64,000 bases of DNA. It comes from Pseudomonas cannabina (GTDB lineage Bacteria; Pseudomonadota; Gammaproteobacteria; Pseudomonadales; Pseudomonadaceae). The stretch is from the NCBI RefSeq assembly GCF_900100365.1, contig NZ_FNKU01000001.1, positions 5,335,501 to 5,399,500 on the forward strand, given 5' to 3'. A model generated the notes under the pieces. It was not told the DNA's origin and ran no database searches. It saw only the letters and a program-made list of their open reading frames with translations. A program made the translations under genes and the position numbers. This document shows, in pieces, positions 57,267 to 64,000 of this stretch. The first letter of the stretch is position 1; every line of letters starts with the position of its first letter.

Positions 57267-57998
57267 TCACAACAGCAACATCGCATTGCGCCGGCTGTTC
57301 AGTGTCGACCACCAGAATATCCAGCCCAGAATCCGGATTTTCTCCTGATCGATATCTTCGGCGCTGAACACTTCGTCCGGGTACTCGGCGTCGTTGTGGC
57401 TGCGCAGGCGCAGGCCGCCGTTGGGGAGGCGGTAGAGGTAGCGGACGCGCAGGATGCCGCCGTGTTCCAGGGCGTAGATTTCGCCGTCGATGACCTGGGT
57501 CAGTTCACGGTCGACGCCGAGGATCGAGCCGTCCTGGATCTTGTCGGCCATGCTATTGCCGACCATGGCCACGCAGATGCAGTTTTTCGGGTCGATGCCC
57601 ATGGTTTGCAAGACTTGCAGGGGCAGGCGGATTCGTTGTCCGGGCGCTTCGGCCAGGACGGTTTTGCCGACGCCATTAGTGGATTCGACTTCGGTGAAGA
57701 TCTGAATTTCCACGTCTCCGCGCAGGACGTTTCTGGTTTGCTGGATGATCATTCGGGTATCGCCGCCGGTGTTTTCGTTGGCGGGTTCGTTGGGGTGTTT
57801 GGGGCCTTCGCCGGTGCGCAGCCAGCGGGCGTTCACGGTTAATAGTTCAGCCACCTCGTCGATGCGCGCCATGGGCACGCCGCGTTTGAACCAGTTGTTG
57901 ACGTGCTGCGGCGTGATTTTGCGGTTGGCGGCAAAATCAGTCGCGGTGAGGTGGCACTCCCGAAGGAGGATGCGGAGTCGATCGCCTGATGTATTCAT
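57267..57998 (-). CDS. XRE-S24 repressor-like protein lacking the catalytic lysine
   Basis: A 243-aa protein with an N-terminal HTH (about 1-65) and a C-terminal LexA-like S24 domain. The catalytic serine is Ser149 in MVGNSMAD. LexA and UmuD place the lysine 37 residues later; here that residue is Arg186 (LRVRYLYR). No Ala-Gly or Cys-Gly cleavage site is evident in the linker. Self-cleavage is therefore doubtful. No prophage or pyocin gene is nearby in this window. Confidence 0.8.
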   Translation of the reverse strand: MNTSGDRLRILLRECHLTATDFAANRKITPQHVNNWFKRGVPMARIDEVAELLTVNARWLRTGEGPKHPNEPANENTGGDTRMIIQQTRNVLRGDVEIQIFTEVESTNGVGKTVLAEAPGQRIRLPLQVLQTMGIDPKNCICVAMVGNSMADKIQDGSILGVDRELTQVIDGEIYALEHGGILRVRYLYRLPNGGLRLRSHNDAEYPDEVFSAEDIDQEKIRILGWIFWWSTLNSRRNAMLLL

Positions 57999-58345
57999 AG
58001 GGCGAATTCTACGGGCGTGGTCCGGGCGTTTAAATGAACAGGGTGTTGACGTCGACGTTATCCCAAGGGGTGGGCGGCTATCCGGACTACGGACGGAATG
58101 AATTTCGCGTAGGCATATTCCGTAATAGCGATTTTCTGGTTAAACACAGCACTGGGCGTTTAGCTCGGCTATACGGGCATTAACGGACTGTTTACCAAGT
58201 GGTTAAAGGTCGAGCGCATTTTTAAACGGGCGATTGGTAAAAAAATGTTTCGAAGGGGTTTCAGAAGCGGCTTTGCGCGGGGAGCAAGGAGGGGAGCATG
58301 TTTCAGGGCGCTTGCGCGCAAGCACCCTGAACACCGGGTTGGTGA
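57999..58345. other. Gap between the S24-type gene and ppa
   Basis: About 347 bases without a supported gene. They include the promoter of the S24-type gene (read leftward from about 58000) and, near the ppa end, a strong inverted repeat listed separately. I see no repeat of the REP type here. Confidence 0.6.
58302..58331 (-). terminator. Inverted repeat after ppa, probable terminator
   Basis: TTCAGGG.GCTTGC and GCAAGC.CCCTGAA form a 14-base stem with one mismatch and a tight GC-rich loop, 15 bases beyond the ppa stop. The minus strand has no long T-run after it, so the efficiency is uncertain. Confidence 0.6.
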
Positions 58346-58873
58346 TCAGCCTTTGAAAGCTTCAACCGATTTCATGATTTCGGCACGGGCGGCGTCAGCG
58401 TTGCCCCAACCTTCGATCTTCACCCATTTGCCTTTTTCGAGATCCTTGTAGTTCTCGAAGAAGTGCTTGATCTGCTCAAGCAGCAGAGGTGGCAGGTCGG
58501 TGTACTCTTTCACGTCGACGTACAGCTGGGACAGCTTGTCGTGGGGCACTGCGATGACTTTGGCATCGCCGCCGCCGTCGTCCGTCATGTGCAGGATGCC
58601 GACCGGGCGCGCGCGGATGACCGAACCCGGGGTAACCGGGTAAGGGGTCACTACCAGCACGTCCAGCGGGTCGCCGTCGTCCGCCAGGGTGTTGGGGATG
58701 AAACCGTAGTTGGCCGGGTAGAACATCGGGGTGGCCATGAAACGGTCAACGAACAGGCAATCGGTGTCTTTATCGATTTCGTACTTGATCGGCGCGTGGT
58801 TGGCCGGGATTTCGATGGCGACGTAGATGTCGTTCGGCAGGTCTTTACCTGCTGGAATCTTGCTGTAGCTCAT
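58346..58873 (-). CDS. ppa: Inorganic pyrophosphatase
   Basis: Family I soluble pyrophosphatase of 175 aa that hydrolyses PPi to phosphate and drives biosynthesis. [25 protein letters not shown] holds the metal-binding aspartates, with [16 protein letters not shown] before it. It stands alone with about 100 bases upstream before mtfA. Confidence 0.97.
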   Translation of the reverse strand: MSYSKIPAGKDLPNDIYVAIEIPANHAPIKYEIDKDTDCLFVDRFMATPMFYPANYGFIPNTLADDGDPLDVLVVTPYPVTPGSVIRARPVGILHMTDDGGGDAKVIAVPHDKLSQLYVDVKEYTDLPPLLLEQIKHFFENYKDLEKGKWVKIEGWGNADAARAEIMKSVEAFKG

Positions 58874-58982
58874 GGGTCATTGTCCCCTGGTTAACCAGAC
58901 AGATTGTGGCGCAAACCGCCATAAAGTGGTCCGGATTATAGGCATATTCTGTTTTGGTTGCTACGCATGGCCTCGGCAGCGT

Positions 58983-59792
58983 TCAGGTGTCCTGATAAGC
59001 CGGGTTTTGTTGGCGTAACTGATTCAGCCGCGCCAGGGTGTCCTGCCGGTAGAACGCTTTGAGCTGTTCGTAGACTGCCGGGTAGCTGTCGTGCAGCAGG
59101 TCAGGGGCGCTGAAAAAGTACTCGCTGTTCACCGCGAAGAACTCGGCCGGGTCTTGTGCGGCGTAGGGATCTATGGCGGTTTCTGCGTCCGGGTCCTGAT
59201 CCGGTTGCCGGTTGAGATCATCGAACGCGCTCTGCATGACCGCGGCCCATTCGGTCACCCGCATGTCGCTGTGCAGCGGCGGCAGGCCGTTGGCGTCGCC
59301 GTTGAGCATGTCGAGTTTGTGCGCCAGTTCGTGGATCACCAGGTTGTAGCCGTCCCAGTCGCCGCTGCTCAGCACGCCCGGCCAAGCCAGAATCACCGGG
59401 CCTTGCAGCCACGCTTCGCCACTGTGTTCGCCGTCCCACTCGTGCTCGACGCCGCTGGCATCGCGATGGCGCTGCGGGCTGAAGAAGTCGTCGGGGTACA
59501 GCACGATTTCATGAAAACCCTGATACCAGTTCAGTTCGCCGAGGCTCAGCAGCGGCAGTTGTGCCTGAGCGGCGAGAAACAGCCGTTGCTCGTCATCCAG
59601 CTCGACGCCCGGTAGCGCACTGAGGTATTTGTCGTTCAGAAACAGCACGCAGGCGTCACGCAATTGCGCGTCCTGCTCGGTGCTCAGGCCGTCAAGGATG
59701 GGCAGACGCTCGCGCACCGTCTGCCACAGCTCGGCAGCAACCGGGTGTCGGGCGAGGGTTCGCCGCCTGCGCCAGTTGCTGAGTGACCACAT
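58983..59792 (-). CDS. mtfA: Zinc peptidase MtfA
   Basis: A 269-aa M90-family zinc metallopeptidase. In E. coli MtfA binds the Mlc repressor and affects glucose transport. HELAH is at residues 154-158, and FAVNSEYFFSAPDLL follows in the conserved C-terminal part. No signal peptide is seen. It lies three bases after the DedA gene, so the two are probably co-transcribed. Confidence 0.9.
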   Translation of the reverse strand: MWSLSNWRRRRTLARHPVAAELWQTVRERLPILDGLSTEQDAQLRDACVLFLNDKYLSALPGVELDDEQRLFLAAQAQLPLLSLGELNWYQGFHEIVLYPDDFFSPQRHRDASGVEHEWDGEHSGEAWLQGPVILAWPGVLSSGDWDGYNLVIHELAHKLDMLNGDANGLPPLHSDMRVTEWAAVMQSAFDDLNRQPDQDPDAETAIDPYAAQDPAEFFAVNSEYFFSAPDLLHDSYPAVYEQLKAFYRQDTLARLNQLRQQNPAYQDT

Positions 59793-59795
59793 GGC

Positions 59796-60443
59796 TTAGC
59801 GAGCGTCGACCGGCGGCGCGCTGCGGCTGCGCACCACGCCAATGATCATCGGCACCAGCGAGAGCAGGATGATGGCGAGCACCAACAGCGTCAGGTTTTG
59901 CTTGATGAACGGCACGTTGCCGAAGAAGAACCCCAGCGTCACCAGGCTGCCGACCCACAGCACCGAGCCCAGCACACTGAAGCCGACGAAGCGCGGATAG
60001 GACATTCTGCCAACGCCGGCCACGAACGGCGCGAAGGTGCGGATGATTGGCAGAAAGCGCGCCAGCGTCACGGTTTTGCCGCCATGGCGAGCGTAAAAAT
60101 CCTGCGTACGCAACAGGTAGTCGCGGCGGAAGATGCGCGATTTGGGATTACTGAACAGCCTTTCGCCAACCGTGCGGCCGATGACGTAATTGGTGCTGTC
60201 ACCTATGATCGCCGCGAGCATCAGCAGCCCGGCCAGTAGAACCGGGTCCATGCCACCTCCGGCAGCCACAGCGCCAGCGATGAACAGCAGCGAATCGCCC
60301 GGCAGGAACGGCATCACCACCAGCCCGGTCTCGCAGAAAATCACCAGAAACAGGATCGCGTAGACCCAAGGGCCGTAGTTGGTTACCAGCAGGTCGAGGT
60401 AGACGTCGAGATGCAGGATAAGGTCGAGCGGGTTGAATTCCAT
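59796..60443 (-). CDS. DedA-family inner-membrane protein
   Basis: A 215-aa polytopic protein of the DedA/SNARE-associated (YqjA-like) type: FCETGLVVMPFLPGDSLLF, IGDSTNYVIGR and LARFLPIIRTFAPFVAG. The family supports membrane energetics and lipid-carrier recycling. AGGTG precedes the ATG at 60443; longer in-frame starts are unsupported. A DedA domain also occurs in the fusion at 8523. Confidence 0.92.
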   Translation of the reverse strand: MEFNPLDLILHLDVYLDLLVTNYGPWVYAILFLVIFCETGLVVMPFLPGDSLLFIAGAVAAGGGMDPVLLAGLLMLAAIIGDSTNYVIGRTVGERLFSNPKSRIFRRDYLLRTQDFYARHGGKTVTLARFLPIIRTFAPFVAGVGRMSYPRFVGFSVLGSVLWVGSLVTLGFFFGNVPFIKQNLTLLVLAIILLSLVPMIIGVVRSRSAPPVDAR

Positions 60444-60607
60444 TAAAACACCTGAGGCGAGCACCCTGTCCGGGGTCGCATGCGGAAGAAGCGACTGCGC
60501 GGCATTATAGAAGCAGAATGCCTGAAAGAGGTTCCGTAATAATTCGTGAGGGTGTGTGCGGCACGGCCAGATGTGTCTGCCAGTGCCGCGCGTGCCGAGC
60601 CGCATAG

Positions 60608-61066
60608 TCAGTCTGAACTGATCGGCAACACGTAGTTCTTGAACTGAGTGTCTTCCTTGAAACTGATGGACTCATAGACCTTGTGCGCCACCTCGTTGTT
60701 GCTGCTGGTGGACACCCGCAGTCGGACGGCATGGGTCTCCCTGGCCATCTTTTTCGCCTGTTTCATCAGGTGATCGGCGACCAGTTGGCGGCGGGCATCT
60801 TCGGCTACGTAAATATCGTTGAGAATCCACACCCGTTTCAGCGACAGCGACGAGTAGCTCGGATACAACTGGCAGAAACCCAGCAGCCTGCCTTCGTCAT
60901 CATTGGCCAGCGCCAGATAGATGACCGACTCATCGCGACGCAGGCGCTTTTCGAGGAACTCTCGTGAAGAGTCCGGGAACGGCGATTCGCCATAGAACTC
61001 CCGGTATTTGATGAACAGCGGGCAGAGCAGGTCCAGGTGTTCAAGAGTCGCTTGGATGATCCGCAT
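60608..61066 (-). CDS. GNAT-family acetyltransferase
   Basis: A 152-aa N-acetyltransferase with the GNAT fold: LGFCQLYPSYSSLSLKRVWILNDIYVAEDARRQ-type core and the acetyl-CoA loop at ARRQLVADHL. The substrate is unknown. It is separated from eutC by about 80 bases and probably has its own promoter. Confidence 0.85.
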   Translation of the reverse strand: MRIIQATLEHLDLLCPLFIKYREFYGESPFPDSSREFLEKRLRRDESVIYLALANDDEGRLLGFCQLYPSYSSLSLKRVWILNDIYVAEDARRQLVADHLMKQAKKMARETHAVRLRVSTSSNNEVAHKVYESISFKEDTQFKNYVLPISSD

Positions 61067-61148
61067 GGTGTGGCCTCGATTTCCTTATGGGGCTGATGTA
61101 GCGCGCCGGATTGTGACGATCCTGCCCGGCGGTGTTAGAAAGTACAAT

Positions 61149-62012
61149 CTACTGCGGGTCTACCGGGCCGTCGAGCAGGAAGTTGCCGATGTGCTTGTCT
61201 GAATGATCAGCAGCACTGTCGGATTCTATGCTGTTCAGCTCGGCCTCGTCCTTCAGGCTGACCCCGGAAATCTGCCGGCGACAGGCTTCGCGCATCAGGT
61301 AAAGCAGGCGGTGCGCGGCCATAGCGTAGCTCAAGCCTTCAAGGCGCACGTTTGAAATACAATTACGGTGCGCGTCGTTCAGGCCGACTTTAGGGCCATA
61401 GGTGAAGTACAGGCCGAGGCTGTCCGGGGAGCTGAGACCGGGGCGTTCGCCGATCAGAATCACCACCATCTTCGCACCGAGCAGTTCGCCGACTTCATCC
61501 GCCACGGCCACGCGGCCCTGTTCGACCATGATCACTGGCGACAGCGTCCAGCCTTCGGCGCGGGCCTGTTCTTCCAGCCGCGTCAGGAATGGCACGGCAT
61601 GCCGATGGACGGCGAGCGCAGACAGCCCGTCAGCCACGACCACTGCCAGATCGAGCCCGCCCGGATGAGCGGCGGCGTACTCGCGTAATGCCTGCGCCGA
61701 CTCTTCGTTCAGACGTCTGCCCAGATCCGGGCGCTGCAAATAGCTGTGCCGGTCGGCGGCTGCACTGTGCAGCAGCATGCTTTCGCGGCCTTTTTCCGCC
61801 AGTTGCGCGCTGATCGCTGCGTGATCGAACTCAAGGTGTACGGCGTCGCGCGCTTGCGCATGAGCCGCCTGGAAGTCGAGTTGCGCGGCGGTCGGCAGGC
61901 TGGTGCCGGTGCGGCCCAATGCGATACGCGCGGACGTCAGGCGGCGCAGTTCCAGCCAAGGATTGGCGGGCTGGGAGTTGTCTTGTACTTCGTTCATCGG
62001 CTGATCACTCAT
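61149..62012 (-). CDS. eutC: Ethanolamine ammonia-lyase small subunit
   Basis: Adenosylcobalamin-dependent cleavage of ethanolamine to acetaldehyde and ammonia, with EutB. 287 aa; typical segments are [31 protein letters not shown] and [18 protein letters not shown]. The ATG overlaps the eutB stop. No Eut microcompartment shell genes are present. Confidence 0.95.
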   Translation of the reverse strand: MSDQPMNEVQDNSQPANPWLELRRLTSARIALGRTGTSLPTAAQLDFQAAHAQARDAVHLEFDHAAISAQLAEKGRESMLLHSAAADRHSYLQRPDLGRRLNEESAQALREYAAAHPGGLDLAVVVADGLSALAVHRHAVPFLTRLEEQARAEGWTLSPVIMVEQGRVAVADEVGELLGAKMVVILIGERPGLSSPDSLGLYFTYGPKVGLNDAHRNCISNVRLEGLSYAMAAHRLLYLMREACRRQISGVSLKDEAELNSIESDSAADHSDKHIGNFLLDGPVDPQ

Positions 62013-63403
62013 GCAAGATGCGCCAGTGCCTGACGGAAGGCGGGCGGCAGGCTGTCACCGAAGCGCACATGGCCGTCGGCCTGAGTGAAGATGCCCATTT
62101 TTTCCAGCCAGGCCTCGTATTCCGGTGCCGGGCGCAGGCCCAGGGTTTGCCGGGCGTACAGCGCGTCGTGGAACGAGGTGGTCTGGTAATTGAGCATGAT
62201 GTCGTCGGAACCGGGGATGCCCATGATGAAGTTGATCCCGGCGACGCCCAACAGCGTCAGCAGGGTGTCCATGTCGTCTTGGTCGGCTTCGGCATGATTG
62301 GTGTAGCAGATGTCACAGCCCATCGGCACGCCCAGCAACTTGCCGCAAAAGTGATCCTCCAGACCGGCGCGGATAATCTGCTTGCCGTTGTACAGGTACT
62401 CCGGGCCGATGAAGCCGACCACGGTGTTGACCAGAAACGGATTGAAATGCCGGGCGACAGCGTAGGCGCGGGTTTCGCAGGTCTGCTGGTCGACGCCGTG
62501 GTGCGCATTGGCCGATAGCGCGCTGCCTTGCCCGGTTTCGAAGTACATGAGGTTTTTCCCCAGGGTGCCCCGGTTCAGGCTCAAGCCTGCTTCGTAACCT
62601 TCCTGCAGCAACTTGAGGCTGATGCCGAAGCTGGCGTTGGCGGCCTCTGTGCCGGTAATCGACTGGAACACCAGATCGACCGGCACGCCGCGATTGATGA
62701 CTTCGATGGAGGTGGTGACATGGGTCAGCACGCAGGATTGGGTCGGGATTTCGTAGCGTTGGACGATGGCGTCGAGCATTTCCAGCAGGGCGACGATGCT
62801 TGAAGTGCTGTCGGTGGCCGGGTTGATGCCGATCATGGCATCGCCGTTACCGTACAGCAGGCCATCGAGCACGCTAGCGGCGATGCCGGACGGGTCGTCG
62901 GTCGGATGGTTGGGTTGCAGGCGGGTCGACAGGCGACCGCGCAGGCCCATAGTGTTGCGAAAGCGCGTGACGACGCGGATCTTCTGCGCTACGAGGATCA
63001 GATCCTGCACGCGCATGATCTTCGACACTGCGGCGGCCATTTCCGGCGTCAGGCCGGGGGCCAGTGCGCGCAGGGCTGTTTCGTCGGCCTGGTCGCTGAG
63101 CAGCCAGTCCCGGAAACCGCCGACGGTCAGGTGGCTGACCGGTGCGAAAGCCAGTTTGTCGTGGGTGTCGATGATCAGGCGGGTGACTTCGTCCTGTTCG
63201 TAAGGGATCAGTACTTCTTCGAGAAAGTGCTTGAGCGGAATATTCGCCAGCGCCATCTGCGCGGCAACCCGCTCTGCATCGTTTTGCGCCGCGACTTCGG
63301 CCAGATAATCGCCGGAGCGTGCAGGGCTGGCCTTGGCCATGACTTCTTTGAGGCTGTCGAAGCGGTATGTCTGCGCACCGACAGAATGGGAAAAGCTCGC
63401 CAT
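62009..63403 (-). CDS. eutB: Ethanolamine ammonia-lyase large subunit
   Basis: TIM-barrel catalytic subunit, 464 aa, with [27 protein letters not shown] and [21 protein letters not shown]. It acts with EutC in the cytoplasm. The gene is in front of eutC with a four-base overlap, the usual non-microcompartment arrangement of pseudomonads. About 360 bases with a REPIN separate it from the aldehyde dehydrogenase gene upstream. Confidence 0.96.
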   Translation of the reverse strand: MASFSHSVGAQTYRFDSLKEVMAKASPARSGDYLAEVAAQNDAERVAAQMALANIPLKHFLEEVLIPYEQDEVTRLIIDTHDKLAFAPVSHLTVGGFRDWLLSDQADETALRALAPGLTPEMAAAVSKIMRVQDLILVAQKIRVVTRFRNTMGLRGRLSTRLQPNHPTDDPSGIAASVLDGLLYGNGDAMIGINPATDSTSSIVALLEMLDAIVQRYEIPTQSCVLTHVTTSIEVINRGVPVDLVFQSITGTEAANASFGISLKLLQEGYEAGLSLNRGTLGKNLMYFETGQGSALSANAHHGVDQQTCETRAYAVARHFNPFLVNTVVGFIGPEYLYNGKQIIRAGLEDHFCGKLLGVPMGCDICYTNHAEADQDDMDTLLTLLGVAGINFIMGIPGSDDIMLNYQTTSFHDALYARQTLGLRPAPEYEAWLEKMGIFTQADGHVRFGDSLPPAFRQALAHLA

Positions 63404-63632
63404 ACAGATTCTCCATGACGTCGCGCTGTTCGCGTCGGACGTAGTCTTTCGGCCAAACCGGTGACGTCTCGGTTCAAACGACTGTGGGAAGCGATGTAAG
63501 CAATTAATACTCCATCCCGACCGGGAGTGCGAGTTTGCAGGCGTAAGCAGATGAGTGCTGGGCGGGATGCATCACGCCAGAGCGTTAAGCCGGGGCGTGA
63601 TGCACAGGGTTGGTGCGTGGTGTGTTTCTAGT

Positions 63633-63722
63633 GTGGGAGCGAACTTGTTCGCGAAAGGGCCGGTACATTCTCCGAAAAGTATCGTCTGAACTACCGTCTT
63701 CGCGGACAAGTCCGCTCCCACA
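63633..63722. repeat. REPIN between eutB and the aldehyde dehydrogenase gene
   Basis: Two inverted REP sequences, GTGGGAGCGAACTTGTTCGCGAA and its near-complement ending GCTCCCAC, enclose about 45 bases, giving a 90-bp symmetric REPIN. The surrounding 63404-63761 gap shows no gene. Confidence 0.82.
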
Positions 63723-63761
63723 GGGGGGGCGTGTTCCAACTTGAGCAGGGGACCTGAATAC

Positions 63762-64000
63762 CTAGAAAAAACCCAACGGATTCGTGTCGTAGCTCACCAG
63801 CAGGTTTTTGGTCTGTTGGTAATGCTCCAGCGCGATTTTGTGGGTTTCGCGGCCGACGCCGGATTTCTTGTAACCACCGAACGCAGCATGCGCCGGGTAC
63901 AGGTGGTAGCAGTTGGTCCAGACTCGCCCGGCCTTGATCGCCCGGCCCACGCGGTAGGCGCGGTTGATGTCGCGGGTCCACAGGCCTGCGCCCAGGCCGA
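63762..64000 (-). CDS. Aldehyde dehydrogenase, C-terminal part (gene runs off the window)
   Basis: The last 79 codons of an NAD-dependent aldehyde dehydrogenase: [44 protein letters not shown] and a C-terminal NPLGFF. The gene starts beyond the window edge. Next to eutBC it probably oxidises acetaldehyde from ethanolamine (ExaC-type), which is inference. Confidence 0.85.
   Translation of the reverse strand, partial: GLGAGLWTRDINRAYRVGRAIKAGRVWTNCYHLYPAHAAFGGYKKSGVGRETHKIALEHYQQTKNLLVSYDTNPLGFF

Noticed and set aside
57267..57998. S24-type gene as a marker of a prophage or pyocin cluster
   Set aside because: No structural, lysis or integrase genes lie on either side in this window.

Overview
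The window looks like a chromosomal segment of a Pseudomonas of the P. syringae type. Several blocks keep the gene order known from P. aeruginosa: the proA-nadD-rsfS-rlmH-mrdA-rodA-mltB-rlpA-dacC-ybeD-lipB-lipA cell-wall and lipoate run; an OprG porin next to a Zur-type ABC operon; the nrdR-ribD-ribE-ribBX-ribH-nusB-thiL run; and dxs-ispA-xseB. REP/REPIN palindromes containing GTGGGAGCGGACTTGTCCGC, typical of pseudomonads, occur at 10.8-11.0, 36.2-36.7 and 63.6-63.7 kb. I cannot assign species or pathovar. No rRNA, tRNA, CRISPR array or prophage was seen.

Layout. 0-8.4 kb: a diguanylate cyclase, then regulatory and accessory genes of a Tad/Flp pilus system (pprB, fppA, a tadE-like gene, pprA, tadG) without any Tad motor, secretin or Flp pilin gene. 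8.5-10.5 kb: a DedA-PAP2 fusion and a 3-methyladenine DNA glycosylase. 11.1-22.6 kb: the cell-elongation and lipoate run. 22.6-26.7 kb: OprG with a candidate ANR box, then a zinc-type operon (zrgA, ABC ATPase, permease, DUF3299) with a candidate Zur operator. 26.9-29.3 kb: small genes and the CnoX-like thioredoxin. 29.5-36.1 kb: nrdR and riboflavin/thiamine genes. 36.8-43.3 kb: isoprenoid genes, xseB, a metC-like gene, a DUF1016 nuclease-like gene and a YghU-type GST. 43.5-51.7 kb: a surface-polysaccharide island. 52.0-56.9 kb: an IclR regulator divergent from a tripartite efflux operon. 57.2-64.0 kb: an S24-type repressor-like protein, ppa, mtfA, a DedA protein, a GNAT enzyme, eutC, eutB and the 3' end of an aldehyde dehydrogenase gene.

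The most interesting region is the polysaccharide island. It pairs an O-antigen-type ABC exporter (Wzm and a short Wzt) with two paralogous sugar-type nucleotidyltransferases, a GDPD-like protein, a HAD phosphatase, a cupin, a large glycosyltransferase and a WavE protein. The island appears damaged in this strain. A 100-bp element with IS5-like ends and a 4-bp CTAG duplication interrupts the glycosyltransferase, and removing it on paper exactly restores one 590-codon frame. The second nucleotidyltransferase has an in-frame amber codon 20 codons before a stop that overlaps the next start codon.

All assignments come from reading the sequence and recalled family knowledge. No search was run.
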